Below, piece by piece: positions 10,001 to 22,942 of a stretch of 64,000 nucleotides of DNA; within the stretch, counting starts at the first letter, position 1, and every line of letters begins with the position of its first letter. The DNA is taken from the NCBI GenBank assembly GCA_013396915.1, contig VWZL01003483.1:186812-250811 (forward strand), read 5' to 3'. The notes beneath the pieces are model-generated. The model saw only the letters and a list, made by a program, of their open reading frames with translations. It was not told where the DNA came from and searched no databases. The position numbers and the translations under genes are program-made. Source of the DNA: Stercorarius parasiticus. Its lineage: Eukaryota > Chordata > Aves > Charadriiformes > Stercorariidae.

Positions 10001-13000
10001 CTCATTTTAAGTACTGTTTATAGTAGGAGACAGTCCTAGCTCAGACAACTTAAGTGTCTCAATAGGCAAAACAAATTATCTCCATTTATAGAACTTCATG
10101 TCAACCAGAGTCAGAAATAGCACTGCATCAGCACAGAGCTCACAAAAGCAAGGGGAGAGTCACAGCCTGTGTTAAACACATGGTATATATTAAATGGCTT
10201 ACTATAATTAGTGGTTAGGATTTCTTTTAAATAAATAAAAAATGCACCATGTAATGAAACGCCTCTTCAATAAAACAAACACACCAGAAAATCTGGTCAG
10301 CTTCACAGTTTACTGCATGCTAACAGTGTATCTGCATATTGGTATTGCATTTTGGTGGTTTTTAGCAATACCACATTGATATTATTTGTAATACAACAAA
10401 AAGGTAATAACAACATGGGCCGGTATCCCCACCAGACTTTGAAAGGAATCTCTTTCCTTTTCCTCTTTTCTATGGCAGGTGAAGTCAGTTCACCTTTTCC
10501 AAATAAAGGTGGTGGTTTCTATTGTTTGTTTTTTGAGGCAGAAGGGGAAAAGGAGAAGGGGAGAACAGAAAAGATTAAGTTATTTTAGAACATGAATTGG
10601 GCTTCTTAAGTCCTCAGTCTATGGCATCTTATCTGTATTCTGTACTACATTTTAAGAACTAAATTATAAAACATTAGTATTCACACACAGCATGGCATTT
10701 ATTGCAAGCTAAACTATTTCTTTAAAACAAGATAATTAAAATGAGTTGTGGTAGGCATGAAATGCCTATGAAATCTTTCTATAAATGTTCACAGAGCTTG
10801 CCCTTGGACACAAGCTCATGACTGACAATGAAAGCACCCTGCCTATGCAAAGAACTAAAACACTTTTGTAATTTTCTGACAGCGGAGGCTATTGAATTAA
10901 AGTGACTCATTATTAGCGTTTACCCTTTTGAAGTTATTTCTAATTTGTTTTGAATGCTCCAAAAGAAAGAATGGTAGATGAGCCAGAGGTGAGGCTTTCA
11001 ATAAACTACATTTCTCTTCTAAAACAGACTAGCACTAGAGTTTCACTGTACAACTACCTGGACTCACTTAGTATCTCAGTTGGTGGAGTGAGATGCTGAG
11101 GACTTTTCACTCCCTGGGGAACAAATCCATACTCTGAAATGACTGGATGAAGGCACAGCATTTCACAATACCATCACCTGATGTGACACCATTCACAGTT
11201 TCTGCTGAAGACTTGGTCTCTTGCAGAATAGCTGCTAGCAGTGCAGGCAAGCCTGAGACATGTCAGCAAAATTTTGAGGGGAAGTTTGCACAGAGCATAA
11301 TCTGAAACTTGCCCAGACAGCAACTGACTCCAGCCAATGTTGCTGGTAGCGAAGCAACAAATTCACTGATGGATTTTTGAAGGAAAGCAAGCAGTTATCG
11401 GACTACCCAATGGTTAGAGGGTCATAACCTCTCCTTTAGGGATGCATTGTTATGAAGGCATGTTACAGGGAGCACATCAGAGGAGAAATCTTATCACAAC
11501 CCTGGAGCTTTTCAGAAATCACAGAACAAGCATTTATAGCCCAAACACCATTAAAAAAAAAAAAAACAAAACCCTCTGCGTGTTCTCTTTCAGTAACTGT
11601 CATCACCAATGGCTCAAGCGGGCCAACTTGAACCACAGGGAATTCAGACATTGTTGCATTACAGAAAGTAAACTTTGACATTTACTTCTTTTAAAACAAC
11701 TCAATTACTTTCCTGTAGCACTGAATTCCTAACATAAAGGAAAAAATAGTGTTCCATTGTAACTGGTTAAGGATGACCATCAGCAAAGCATAGCTCTTGG
11801 GAGACAGACCTTTACTTTCAAATACTGAAGTCAGCAACACAGGGTTTAGAGATAATATTTTGATCCTGAAATGTCTCGCTTTAAAAAGCTGTTTATGCAG
11901 CTGACTTCTGAACAAATTTTCTTACATAAAATACAACATGTGGTAGTCCACTGCCTTAGAACTATCACTACAGGAAACAGTTTAGTTTAAAACTTTTAGA
12001 AGTTCTTGAAGTACATAGCACCAATTACATTTACTTCTTCACTGTAAAACTCGGGATGATTAGGCAAAAGTTGTAGCACTCACTGAGTGACAAACAGAGA
12101 GGGAGGAGGAGCACATAATCTACTTCCTTATGGCAATGCAATCCAAAATATTCCATGGTTGCCGACAGTGATCTCAAACACAAACGGATCTGAGCAAGAA
12201 GGGTGATGGCGTATGCCTGTGGCACTTCAGACCACAAAGCTCCTGTGCATAATAAATCTGCCTAATACAATACTCAGGAATTCTTCCTTGATAAAAAAAG
12301 GAATGGAGCTACTCAAGCATGGTCCCAAATATCCACGAGGTCCTAAAAATACACAAATACTGCTGGATGGTCAATAATATTGCAGATTGTTAACAGGTTT
12401 AAATAATCAATATAGACACCTGGCATTAGTCCATCAACCAGAAGAAATCAATAACAACATGAGAACTTAAATAGCATTTAACATAAGGAGGGAGGCCTAA
12501 GCCAGCCTGAAAAGGGTAAAGGAAATCTGAGGATTCCAAGTAACATCAGATGAGAGTTGCCTTAGAGTTATCAAAAAATTCCACAGTAAAGGAAGACATT
12601 TGTGATAGGGCAGTATATGTTTAAGTGTATCAAAAGATGACTTTTGAGCTTTCACTTATTACTCACATGAAGGTAACTTTCACTGTGTTGTCTTGGAAGA
12701 ATCTTTTGATCAATAAGAACTGATGCACTCTCCTCCAAAACCTTGAATAACCCATGAGAGTTATGGGCAAAAATATAACCCCATATTCTCCACAGCTCGG
12801 CAATGGAGACTTTTATTTATTACATCAGTCAAGATATTCCAAAAGTAAGCAGACACTCAGTTAATAAGCAATTTAGAAGAGATCAAGTTTTTGGAAATAC
12901 ACATCACTTATTTGAGCACCAAAATTTTCGTTAGTCCTTTGCCCTCTGACATGACAGAAGCATCAAAGTCTTACTACCAGCCACCACAGACATATTTATT

Positions 13001-16000
13001 AGTTTAGATTTATTAAGCGCGTATCATTTTAAGTGAGTCACATCCTTATATAAAACGACATTAAAAATTGTAGCAGACTGAAAGCATGTTTCAGAGTGGG
13101 CAATGTTTTACAAAGCTAACGTAAGCCAATTCTTGTAACAAATTTGACAGTTGTGTCCTCTCCCCTTTTATAACATCAGAAGCAATGGGGCTCTTGCCAC
13201 CACTGGAGACTATTCCAGTATGCAAAATTCTCATGCTCTTTTTTTAATTTCGAATTTCATTTTGCTCAATTCTGTCTTCAAATAGCATATATATTTTCAA
13301 ATGCTGATATGAAACAAGCTCTCAGACTATACACAGTAAACTTTTTCACAGTGCTTTTCCCCCCCCTAAACTTTCTTAAGAAACACTCCAGGTGATTTGA
13401 GGGTTTTCTATACACTTTAAGAAATTCTTATTATGTTACTATAAGAACATAGGATAATGAAAAATAGAAACTTCTTGAAGAGAAACTCCATAAGAAGCAC
13501 TTAACAAAATACTCCCAATTTTTTTACCTCAACTGAGACTAAGAGCCGCATGCCTCACTCAGTACAAAATTCACAGCCCAACTTCATAGCCTCCTGGACA
13601 ACATCGAAAAAACTACCAAAGTCAAGGAGGAGGCTTTGGATACCATGCCCTGGCAGCAACATGTAGACTAGACTGCAATAAACTGTATCAAAACATGAAG
13701 TTGATAACAGGTGGGACCATTAAGGTCCTGCCTCATTTCACAGATAAAATTCCTCCTTATTTCAACAGTGCTAACTCGCTATTGGAAGGAAAAAAAAAAA
13801 TAAAGATGACACAGTGTTACGTGTAAATCTAAAATGCAAGGAAGTGGAGAAGCAAAGTTTCATGGATACTATTTTCTCTCACTAGGAATATTGAATTATA
13901 GTAACCATCACCTATGAAGTCACTTAATCAAATATTCCGTAAACTCATTTTTCATTCCTTAAGTTTATCAGAGCTTAATCATACTAAATTGTGTGAAAAT
14001 TCATAGTAAATAACTACACGTATATTTTTATAATCTTTAAATACCTGATATAAACAAAAAAGTGTCAATTTAGCTGTATGACAAACAGTCTAGAAATAGT
14101 CATCGATGAAGAGCTGATAAGTTCTTCTAATTTTCCAAGTTCTTGGAAAATATTTGTGTTTGTAAATTGAACGGATCTACATGCTAGGGTTTTACAGAAT
14201 GTCTTTGTGACTCCTGCTATTATTCTAAGTAATGACAAAATATTATATAAATAGAAAATGTAGAAAAAATGTTGAGTAAATGTTCAGAATATGAAATAAA
14301 GGTAACTGGTATTGTCATTGTAGTTAAAGCAACAGAACAATTACTAATGAAAAGTTTCAGCTGAGTATAATGAAACTGAGATTGATGAGTAGCAGGTGGT
14401 CATAAAGACAGTATCATGCAATATCTGATATAAGCTAAGATAAAAAGAACACAAAACATATGTATAATTTGACAGCAATAACTTGATAAATTCCCTCCTG
14501 AAGTTTTGGGTTTTATTTAAAGGATGTTGTTCCGGATGCATTTTGACTCTGAGCTTAGTTACTCATTTACATAAATACTTCCTTAGAAAGGGGGAATTTT
14601 CTTACTTGTGTTCAAAATTAATGAAAAACATTGATGAAAAACATTTTAAAATATGTAAAAAAATTAAGTAGTTGTAAGGAGGAAAGCATGTGGGATAACA
14701 AAAGAACCTGGTTTAGATCTTATCACTTAATATCTGATATAAGACTGGATGAAAAAAAGGTTAAGGACATTCATTGGTAAATGGGAATGTGCAATAAACA
14801 GGAGTGAGGAAGGTAGGAAAATATTTAAAAAAAAAAAAAACAACTATCAGAGAGACACGAAATAAGCGCAAAAATAAGCGCCGGGAAAAGAGAACAACCA
14901 ATGAATCAGGGAAACAAACAATTCCCAACTTGAGTAGCATTGGAAAGGAGAAACTTGGAAAAATGGTTGTGCTAAGAGTGTCTAAGGATCACTGGGAAGA
15001 AACAAAGTGATTCCAGCTTGAGAAGCACTGTGATAGTAGAAAATGCCATTGGAATTTGGACTAAGCCATCCATCTGGGAATAGTTTGCAGTTAGTGACTT
15101 CATTAGATAGCTCCTCCCTGATGATTAGAAGGTTGAGCACTAATGCTGTTGCAGATAATTAAGCTGTGAATTCTAAGTTAATATTGAGGGAAGGGCTGTA
15201 ATGACATTTTGCAGTCTAGAGCAAGGCAGGAATCTTCCAGTTTCAGCCATCCTCCTGCCAGGCCCATTGGAGTTGCATCAGCAGCACTTGGACACCCGCG
15301 CCCTGTACAACAGACAGGATTTGTGCCTTAACTGAATAGCTCCTAGCTATTTTCAGTAGGGATTTCAGATATAGATTTGACTAAGCAGATACTGAAGAAA
15401 TTGAGAGACTTTCTTTCAGGAAGACATAATAAAGATAGTATATTTGAATTACAAAACTGAACCTATTTTATCCTGATTTGCACTTCCAATGCCTTTCAAG
15501 AAGGGAAAAAAGGTGCTTTGATTCTTGAACAGCATTGTTAAAACACTTTTTGAAAAAGCTCAGTTTTCTGTTAATGTGAGAAAGGTCTTTGGCAAGATTT
15601 TCTTCCCTCCACGCCCCAGATTTTCTTCCCTGATAACGTCAAGGACTGTTCCCTTGTATGAATAAGTGTCATTGCACTGGCTGATACTTCTTACAGTGTG
15701 TAAGCTTTGAAACTTAAGATGGTGAAGATCACAGGGTAATAGAGATTGTGCTCTCTGTGAAGCGGGTAGGCAATAAAATCCTTTGCTAAGAAAGACAACT
15801 AGAAATTCAGCTCAGTGCAATTTGATTGGAAGGAGAAGCACTTTATCTTTCTGTGCAAAGTAATGGCTTAACTGAACTGTGTTTTGTTCAGACGTTAAGA
15901 GCATTGCATTAATCCTCTGAACAATTTAAAAGCCCTAAACCCTCCAGAACTGACTTCTAAGAAAGCTAGCAACAATATCAATAAATCAACAAAATATACA

Positions 16001-18013
16001 AGTGAAGAACACTGACTACATTTTTGTCTTAAAACTTTATCTCATAACTTTTTTAGCCCTTGTAATGTCAGTCTTGTGCACACAGAACAAGAAGTAATTT
16101 TTCATTCCTTCCAACGAGTAAGGTTTGATTTCTTCAGGACAGGAATGAAACACAACCTCCGGGTCCTTCAGCCCTGCAGCACAGCCAGTGGCATTCGTTC
16201 CAGCTATCATTATTTTACACAGTTTGCCAGGCAGTTGTTCGGACTAAGCCAGGCCTGGGGAACTGTGCCGCGACAGGGAAAGAATGGCAGGGAATACTTT
16301 GCCTTAAGATCAGGTTCCAGGTGACTAGTCTAGATAGGCAACAGACTGCAATATTATTTTCCCATCAGTACAATGAATGGCTTCCCCAAAAAAAATAGGA
16401 AAAAAAAATTCCTTGAAAAAAAAATAAAAATGAGTAATTATATAGATGCTTCCAAGAAATGTAAACTCACCTACTAACATCTATGAAGTCTTTATTAAGA
16501 CATTCTAAAAAGCAAACATTTTCTCTATAAAGTACTGGTCCTGAGAAAGATGCAGTTCTCTTTCTCTTCTTCTTGTCCAAATATTGAAACTGATTTATTT
16601 CTAAACAATTGCTACCGTTTTAAAATGCCTCATCAACAACTTAAAAAAACAACCAAATTTCTTTTCGTTTGGGGGAAAAGAAGTATTTATCATCTGAACT
16701 TTTCAGAGATTCAAAAAAAAATAGCAAAGGATCTTACTGAGTATAAATTAAAGAAACAAACAACTTTACCAAATTGGCAGCATGTCCAAACTCACAGTGT
16801 GCTATTAAATTAAACCAGTGACATTTAAATGAGTGCACCTGTATGCACACAAAAATAATTTCCTAATTAATTGGTTCTGCAGCTCTTGATGCCCTAATAG
16901 GTCAAAAGCACATTAATTATATCTAAATGAACAGAAATCTTTCACAGGTGGCCACAAACCCAGTGAATGTATCTTAACACTTCTGATTCCTGCAGTAGGA
17001 GATACGGTCAAATATTCACTTAACGTATTTTTCAGGTGTAGGAAATTGGAGGGAAGATGCTATATTATTACTGAGTGCAATTACAGAGATGGCACTGTAC
17101 AGACACATAAGACAGCATTGTCCTGGACAGAGGGAGCTGCATACTTGCGGAAATAGTGTAACTATGTGTTTTGAATAGCAGCATACTGAGAAAGGAAGAG
17201 AGTGTCTCAGGAAAGAGCCCAGAGCTGGAAGAGAATGGTGGAGAGAGGCACTGGAACTGAGGAGGAATGTGAGGAGAGTCTGATAAACAGAGAGCTGCAG
17301 ACATGGTGATAAAACCCTTAATTACTGAAAAAAACACTTAGCGGAAATAATGCTAAATGTTAATCAAGCACCTTGTACAGCCTTGCACTGTCATTCTGTT
17401 AAGAGTATCTCTGCAGAGCATGCACATCTATCTGACCAAAATATCTTCTCTGAGTTCCATATTTACAAAATAGAATAACAAGGCAAAAATTATTGGATGA
17501 TCCAAACCTGCTTTAAAGACTGAAATACCATTTTTACTTGAATTTAAAGGAGGGAATTCACATTCAAACAGAATATCTATTTACTCATATTTCTATCTTT
17601 CTCCAAAACAAACCTCTTTCTTCAACTTTTCTACAATCTTCAACTGAAAAAGCAATAAACTGGAATGGGAACTTCCCCTGAAGTACCTTTGAAAAGTTCT
17701 ATATCCTCTTTTGATATTTTGGGGGGTTTTATAAAGACACAGTGACAACAAAAAATTATGGAATCAGAACATCTGTGCACCTAAATGAGGAATTATAAGT
17801 GAAAGTCCATGATACCCTGATAACCTGTGTACTTCCAGGAGGGTTAGAGAAAAAAATGTAGCTAGGATAGCTAATTCTTAAGTATGAATACAGGTTAGAG
17901 GAGCATTGTGTTTGTGTTGCTAAACCTTTCCATAACTTCCAACCATTGTTTAATCTCCTTATTGCAACCGATGACCTACATGAAGCTGCAGAAACTGCAC
18001 ACCTTATCTTCAG
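10001..18013. other. Non-coding stretch, no gene seen
   Basis: AT-rich DNA with A-tracts at 11553-11566 and 14827-14840 and short duplications. Around 14625-14650 there are two near-identical copies of ATGAAAAACATT, around 14863-14881 there are two copies of AATAAGCGC, and a 14-bp direct repeat lies at 15595-15631. A CpG-containing open frame at 16076-16324 (82 codons) is not recognisable as a protein. The piece at 15120-15190 is rich in TAATTA-like homeodomain cores and could be a conserved non-coding element, but conservation cannot be judged from one sequence. Confidence 0.5.
15595..15631 (+). repeat. 14-bp direct repeat, 9-bp spacer
   Basis: AGATTTTCTTCCCT occurs perfectly at 15595-15608 and again at 15618-15631. 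The spacer is C-rich (CCACGCCCC). A local duplication is the simplest origin. Confidence 0.8.
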
Positions 18014-18057
18014 GAGGGAAGTGAAGAAGAAGGAAGAGCACAATATCTGAAGACCTG
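18014..18057 (+). other. Candidate exon, 44 nt, plus strand
   Basis: A good acceptor (ACACCTTATCTTCAG) ends at 18013 and a near-consensus donor (ACCTG/GTGAGTA) starts at 18058. One of three frames is open across the interval and encodes an acidic, Glu-rich stretch (EGSEEEGRAQYLKT); the other two contain stops. No protein family is recognised. Pairs of this quality arise by chance in tens of kilobases, so confidence is low. Confidence 0.15.
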
Positions 18058-19347
18058 GTGAGTACCTCTCAATAGCAATAACTATACAACAACGAAGAGA
18101 TCTAAGTGTAATTATTTTTGTGTTAATATTTTGTTTATTACTTCTTTAGTTAGTTAAAGTACATACACTTATTTAAGATCAGGTATGTTATCAAGTCAAA
18201 TTTTCACAGTAAAGTTTTTGTGAGTGGCCTGGGTCCAGGTATTACACGTTTGCTGCTGTGTCAAATCCAGACTGTCAGTTATTTGCAGGAATGGTGAGGG
18301 TTTTCAGAAGAGGAGGTGGTATTATTCCCAAGGATAACTAAGAAATATGATTGCCATTCAAATAACAATAAAGGCACTGGCTAGATAATATACAACACCA
18401 CTGATTTGAACATGTACCACTTGGTTGCATGCACTATATGAGCCAAACTTTTAATTAAAGAAACCCTACGATTTTACTAGAATTTTACTATACTCTACCA
18501 TAACTGCTTATTCTTTCATCCCAGGCATAAGGTGAATGGTTCCAAAGACAGAGTGAGCCAACATCACCTATATAATGTGACAAGTCTCAGCTCATGACTG
18601 GGTAAACACCAACCACCGTTGAACAGATTTCCCAAGTTGGGCAGGAAGCTAAAAATTGACCTATATATTCATAGAAAAACTCAGTAAAAATCACAAGTTC
18701 TTCTCAGTTCAAGGTCATTCAACTGTACAGATTTTTGCTCCATGAGGACACAAAGGTCTCTCGAACTTGAAAGTAACCCATAGACACTACATATGAACAG
18801 AAAGTGGTAGAAAGGAAACTAACAGAAAAGGAAACTACAGTACGGCTCTGTTTTCCTTTCCAAAATATTTGCCTTACAACACAAAAAAATCAAAACAGGA
18901 CTAATCCACCATCCATATGTTCACTGTTTACTGTGTACAATTCTGGGACTGTTCAACTACTATGAGCTGTATTCTTCAGTATTCTTGAAATAAAGGAATT
19001 TGTTCAGAATTTGACATTCTGATAGTTCCTTTCACACAGCAAACTCATCTGCTCTTATTGCTTTATTAAGATTTTTCTCTCTGGGACTTGCCACATATCA
19101 ATGATATCAAGGAGGGTCAAGTGTGACAAAAGCAATCAGACGAACGCTTCCAAAGATTAGTTTATTTGGGATGAACATAATATAGATTTCATCTTGTGTT
19201 ATATTGTCTCAAGGTTGACTGCATGGTTTCTTCTTTCAGAATAAATAAATCAAAATTAGGGCAACAAAGCATTTAAAAATTCTCACCATCAAACCACATA
19301 TTAATCAGACCAAATAAAGAAAAGTAACTCATCAACTTAAAACAGTG

Positions 19348-19367
19348 ATATGAACGGATATGAACGC
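19348..19367 (+). repeat. 10-bp perfect tandem duplication
   Basis: GATATGAACG is present twice head to tail. The CpG in each copy is intact, which fits a recent slippage event. Confidence 0.8.
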
Positions 19368-22300
19368 AATGCATGGAACTACAACTTCTGCAAACTATTT
19401 GGCTTTCCGTTGAAACATAGCACTAGTCAGAAAAAGATGGAGAAACAGCTGGACTGCTATGTAGTTTTCTATGAAAAGATGAACTGACAGCATTAATAAA
19501 AGACTTGTATAACACACTATTGATAATCTGATTTCTAACAACCTTTTTAAAAACTGAAAAATAGGCACTAAACAGATTAGATTTTAATGAAGATTATTAG
19601 CCTTGACAGAACAATTACTTTATTCTATTCTTTTCCTTTCTCTGTGGATTTTTAGTGAAAAGTGATACTGAAATGCAACCAGCTGAATATAAATCCATGT
19701 TGCAAAAGAACTGAGGAGTAGGCTTGTGACCTTCAGAACTCTTGTCTCTCGGGCCAGTGGGGAAATCATAACAGCAGAGAATTTAACAAGTTCAGTTTTC
19801 TTAGCTGAATGTAAGATTTTTCTCTATAGCACAAGAATTAGCCAGCATCTATATTTAACTGTGGACAATACAAGGGCACCAGCAACTCAAAATGCTCACA
19901 CCGCTGACATGTAAAGACTGGCAATCATATCACTAGTCTCTGATTTTCAGCCAGTTCTGAGATGCAGATAAGCTATTTAATTACATCAATTTTAGGACAG
20001 GAAAATGAGGAGGCCTATCATAATCATTAAAACAAGACTCTCATAATTGTATTCTAACACATTCCTTATAATGAAAACACTGAAAGGTGATGAAATAGCC
20101 TTGCAAATGGGGAAATTGCACTAAAAGTAAGTGGCAACCACCAGTGCTCTCACTATGCGTTATGAGATTTTTAATAGCATGAAGTAGCTGTAGTATCTAT
20201 TTTCTTTACTACCCAGGAAAAGAGCACCACCAGAGAAAAGTTAAAGAACTGGAACATTACAAGTCCAAGTAATGGTGCATAATCATTAGACTCCCCTCCA
20301 GCACAAAAGTATCTCCGTAAAGGTCTCCCATACCAGAACAGAACTGGCCCAGCACAGCATCACTGGGCAAAACTACTGTGACTAAGACAAAGAGAGAAAG
20401 AGCTAGAAACTATAACCTAACAACCAAAGTTTTCTCAAAAGCACATCACTTGTTACATTTGTCTGAGTATTTATGGATTCACTGAAAACTAAACTCCTCA
20501 TTTTTCAGAAGAACTTAGTGATTCTGCAGTACTGGCCATACAACACAATTATACCATAACCACTTGCAAGTAATGCATCCCTCATGAGTGAGCCAGTCGT
20601 GTCAGTCTTTGCAACTATCATCCCCACATTGTTATTTTCTAAGTTGCATAAATGTATGATACATCAAAAAGCATTCAGTCAACATAAAAATTTTCATGTC
20701 ATGCCATGGAGAGCTTTCATGTTCAACTGCAAAGATAGGCAGCATATTATGGGGCAAAATGTCTTTGTTACAACACTTTCCCACCGCAACAGTTCAAAGC
20801 TTAAGGCTACCGGACATGGCAGGAGAGGTACGGGGAGACAAAATTGGAAGGAGTGCATTTCACAGTAATTTTGCTTACAGGACTCCCATTTTCTCTGCAA
20901 ATACAATTTTAAGCACAGCGTTAAACTAATCCCTGTAATTTAAGCCAAAGGCAAGCAGTTGAGATAGGGGAAGCAGGTAGACTATCCTTGGTATTGTTTA
21001 GCGCTTCAGGGATTTTGTAGAAAAATCTGGCTATTCTATTTGGAGACAATTATTGGCAAGCAAGATTTCAAGTGTAGAAGGGAATAAAAGGAAGACATTT
21101 TGTTGCTTCAATACAAATGCTTCTCAAATTAGTAGTTGTAGACACATTTATTCAAGATTCTACTATGGCTTCTGATGTATTGAGTCCCAAATACATGTAT
21201 GTCTGAGAACTACTAGCCATAGAGAACTACAAGGAAACAACAATAGATTGAAGGAGTAATCCTCCCTGAAAACAGATTAAAAGGAGACCATAAAGTATGC
21301 TGCCACCCACCCCTGCATCTCTCATAAATATTAAATTACTTTTCAGAGCACAAATATGTTCCTTGTCTTCACCAAAAGAAGCAAACCAGAATGCAACTTA
21401 CTCAGCTGTAACACAGCAGCACTATTGAACTTTCCTTCTAATCAAGAAAGCAGCAAACATGCACTTTTCCTGGGTTCTGTTGCTTTAAGCTCACCCCACA
21501 CACACTAGTGCTACCCACAGGAATTGCGACTAAGAGACCTGCAACATCATTAGGTTGCTAATCATTTGAATCTACCAGCAAATACAGCCAAAATATTTTT
21601 CCTCCCTTACATTTTCCCTCCCCATCTGCTTGCAAAAAAATACCATGAAAGAGAGGCACCCTTTGCCGAAATACGGGCTCCTCTCATTGTTTTGTAGTTA
21701 TCAAGCTGTGAGAAGCCACTCAGTGTCACGAGAAACCATTACATTGCACAACACTATAACCTTGCTGGTCTTGCAAAATTCCCACTTTTACTTAGGAGCT
21801 CACAGGTGTTTTGTCACCATGGGATCACTAGAACTCTCCCTACAGTGCGTAGAGAGTGTAATGCATTTTGCTGGAAAAGGCTTAAAATATTTGGGTCTAT
21901 GTCAAACCTCCCAACTTCTTTTATTATATGGGTTTACAGCATAAACTACATGATTTTGTCACTGTCACATAGCTGTTCTAATGATACAACAGAGCTGATG
22001 AGTGTGTTGGCACTTGAACACAGAAGTGGCATACAGGATGAGGGAAAAGGTAATCACTGCAAGATGCCATCACTACCTTGACTGAGGGGATATCAAGGAG
22101 AATGCTTTGGAAAAAAAAGTACCCTCCCTTTTCCAAGATCCAGGAGACAGTTTGTTGCCTTACATTTGGGCAGGAATTTGATTGCAAGGAGAAGCCTAAA
22201 CCTGTATAAAAGCTTGTAATGTTTTGCTATAAAATTGACATATATTGCCAATGGTGATTTTTAGTTTAGCAAAACTAACCCCAGTAAAGCAGAGAGTTAG

Positions 22301-22792
22301 TCTTACCCTCTCCACTCCTGCGTAGGAATAAGAAGCTCATTCCAACAATTTTACAGACGGGGTTTCTTCTTCCCTTGACACTTGCATGTAATTCTCATTA
22401 ATGGAAGTGGGAGGTTTGTGTGTGCACAAAGGGGAAAATTACACCCATATAGCCATCACGTTGCAGTTTCTTAAGGGACTATCTACTAATCACTACCTTT
22501 CAGCAACATCCACTCCTTCCTATTAATTTCTTTTCAGCTTGTAAGTCTCCAAGGAAAGCATTGGTAAGCAGAGCGCTCCTCAGCGTACCAGCAGTGCTCT
22601 GACCTCTTTAGGAACACGCAACGTATCTTCTGCAGCTTGTCCTTGAGTGCTTGCCCTGGAAGAGTCTTAGTCGGTTCCTCTAGAGCACCTTGTTACATTG
22701 ATTTAGAATTAAGTACTGCAGAACAAATTACAGAAAAGCATACCAAAAGTGAAGACAGTGTAAGCACCTGCCTCTGAAAGTACAAACAAGTT

Positions 22793-22820
22793 AAAAAAAA
22801 AAAAAAACAAACCCAAACCC
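22793..22820 (+). repeat. A15 tract with CAAACCC tail
   Basis: Fifteen A are followed by CAAACCCAAACCC. No retroposed gene body is recognisable upstream, so this is listed as a simple repeat and not as the tail of a retrocopy. Confidence 0.75.
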
Positions 22821-22899
22821 AGTAAAACTTCTCCATGCTGCGGGTGTAACAAGGATCATCTCATTTGGAAGATGTTACAGGCACTTAAGACATGACAAA

Positions 22900-22942
22900 A
22901 TGCAGTACAGGCATGCAGTACAAATTGAAAACTCAATTTGTA
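22900..22942 (+). repeat. 10-bp direct repeat next to a 10-bp perfect hairpin
   Basis: ATGCAGTACA occurs at 22900-22909 and 22913-22922. Overlapping the second copy, TACAAATTGA (22919-22928) and TCAATTTGTA (22933-22942) form a perfect 10-bp stem with the 4-base loop AAAC. The stem is short for a microRNA precursor. Confidence 0.8.
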
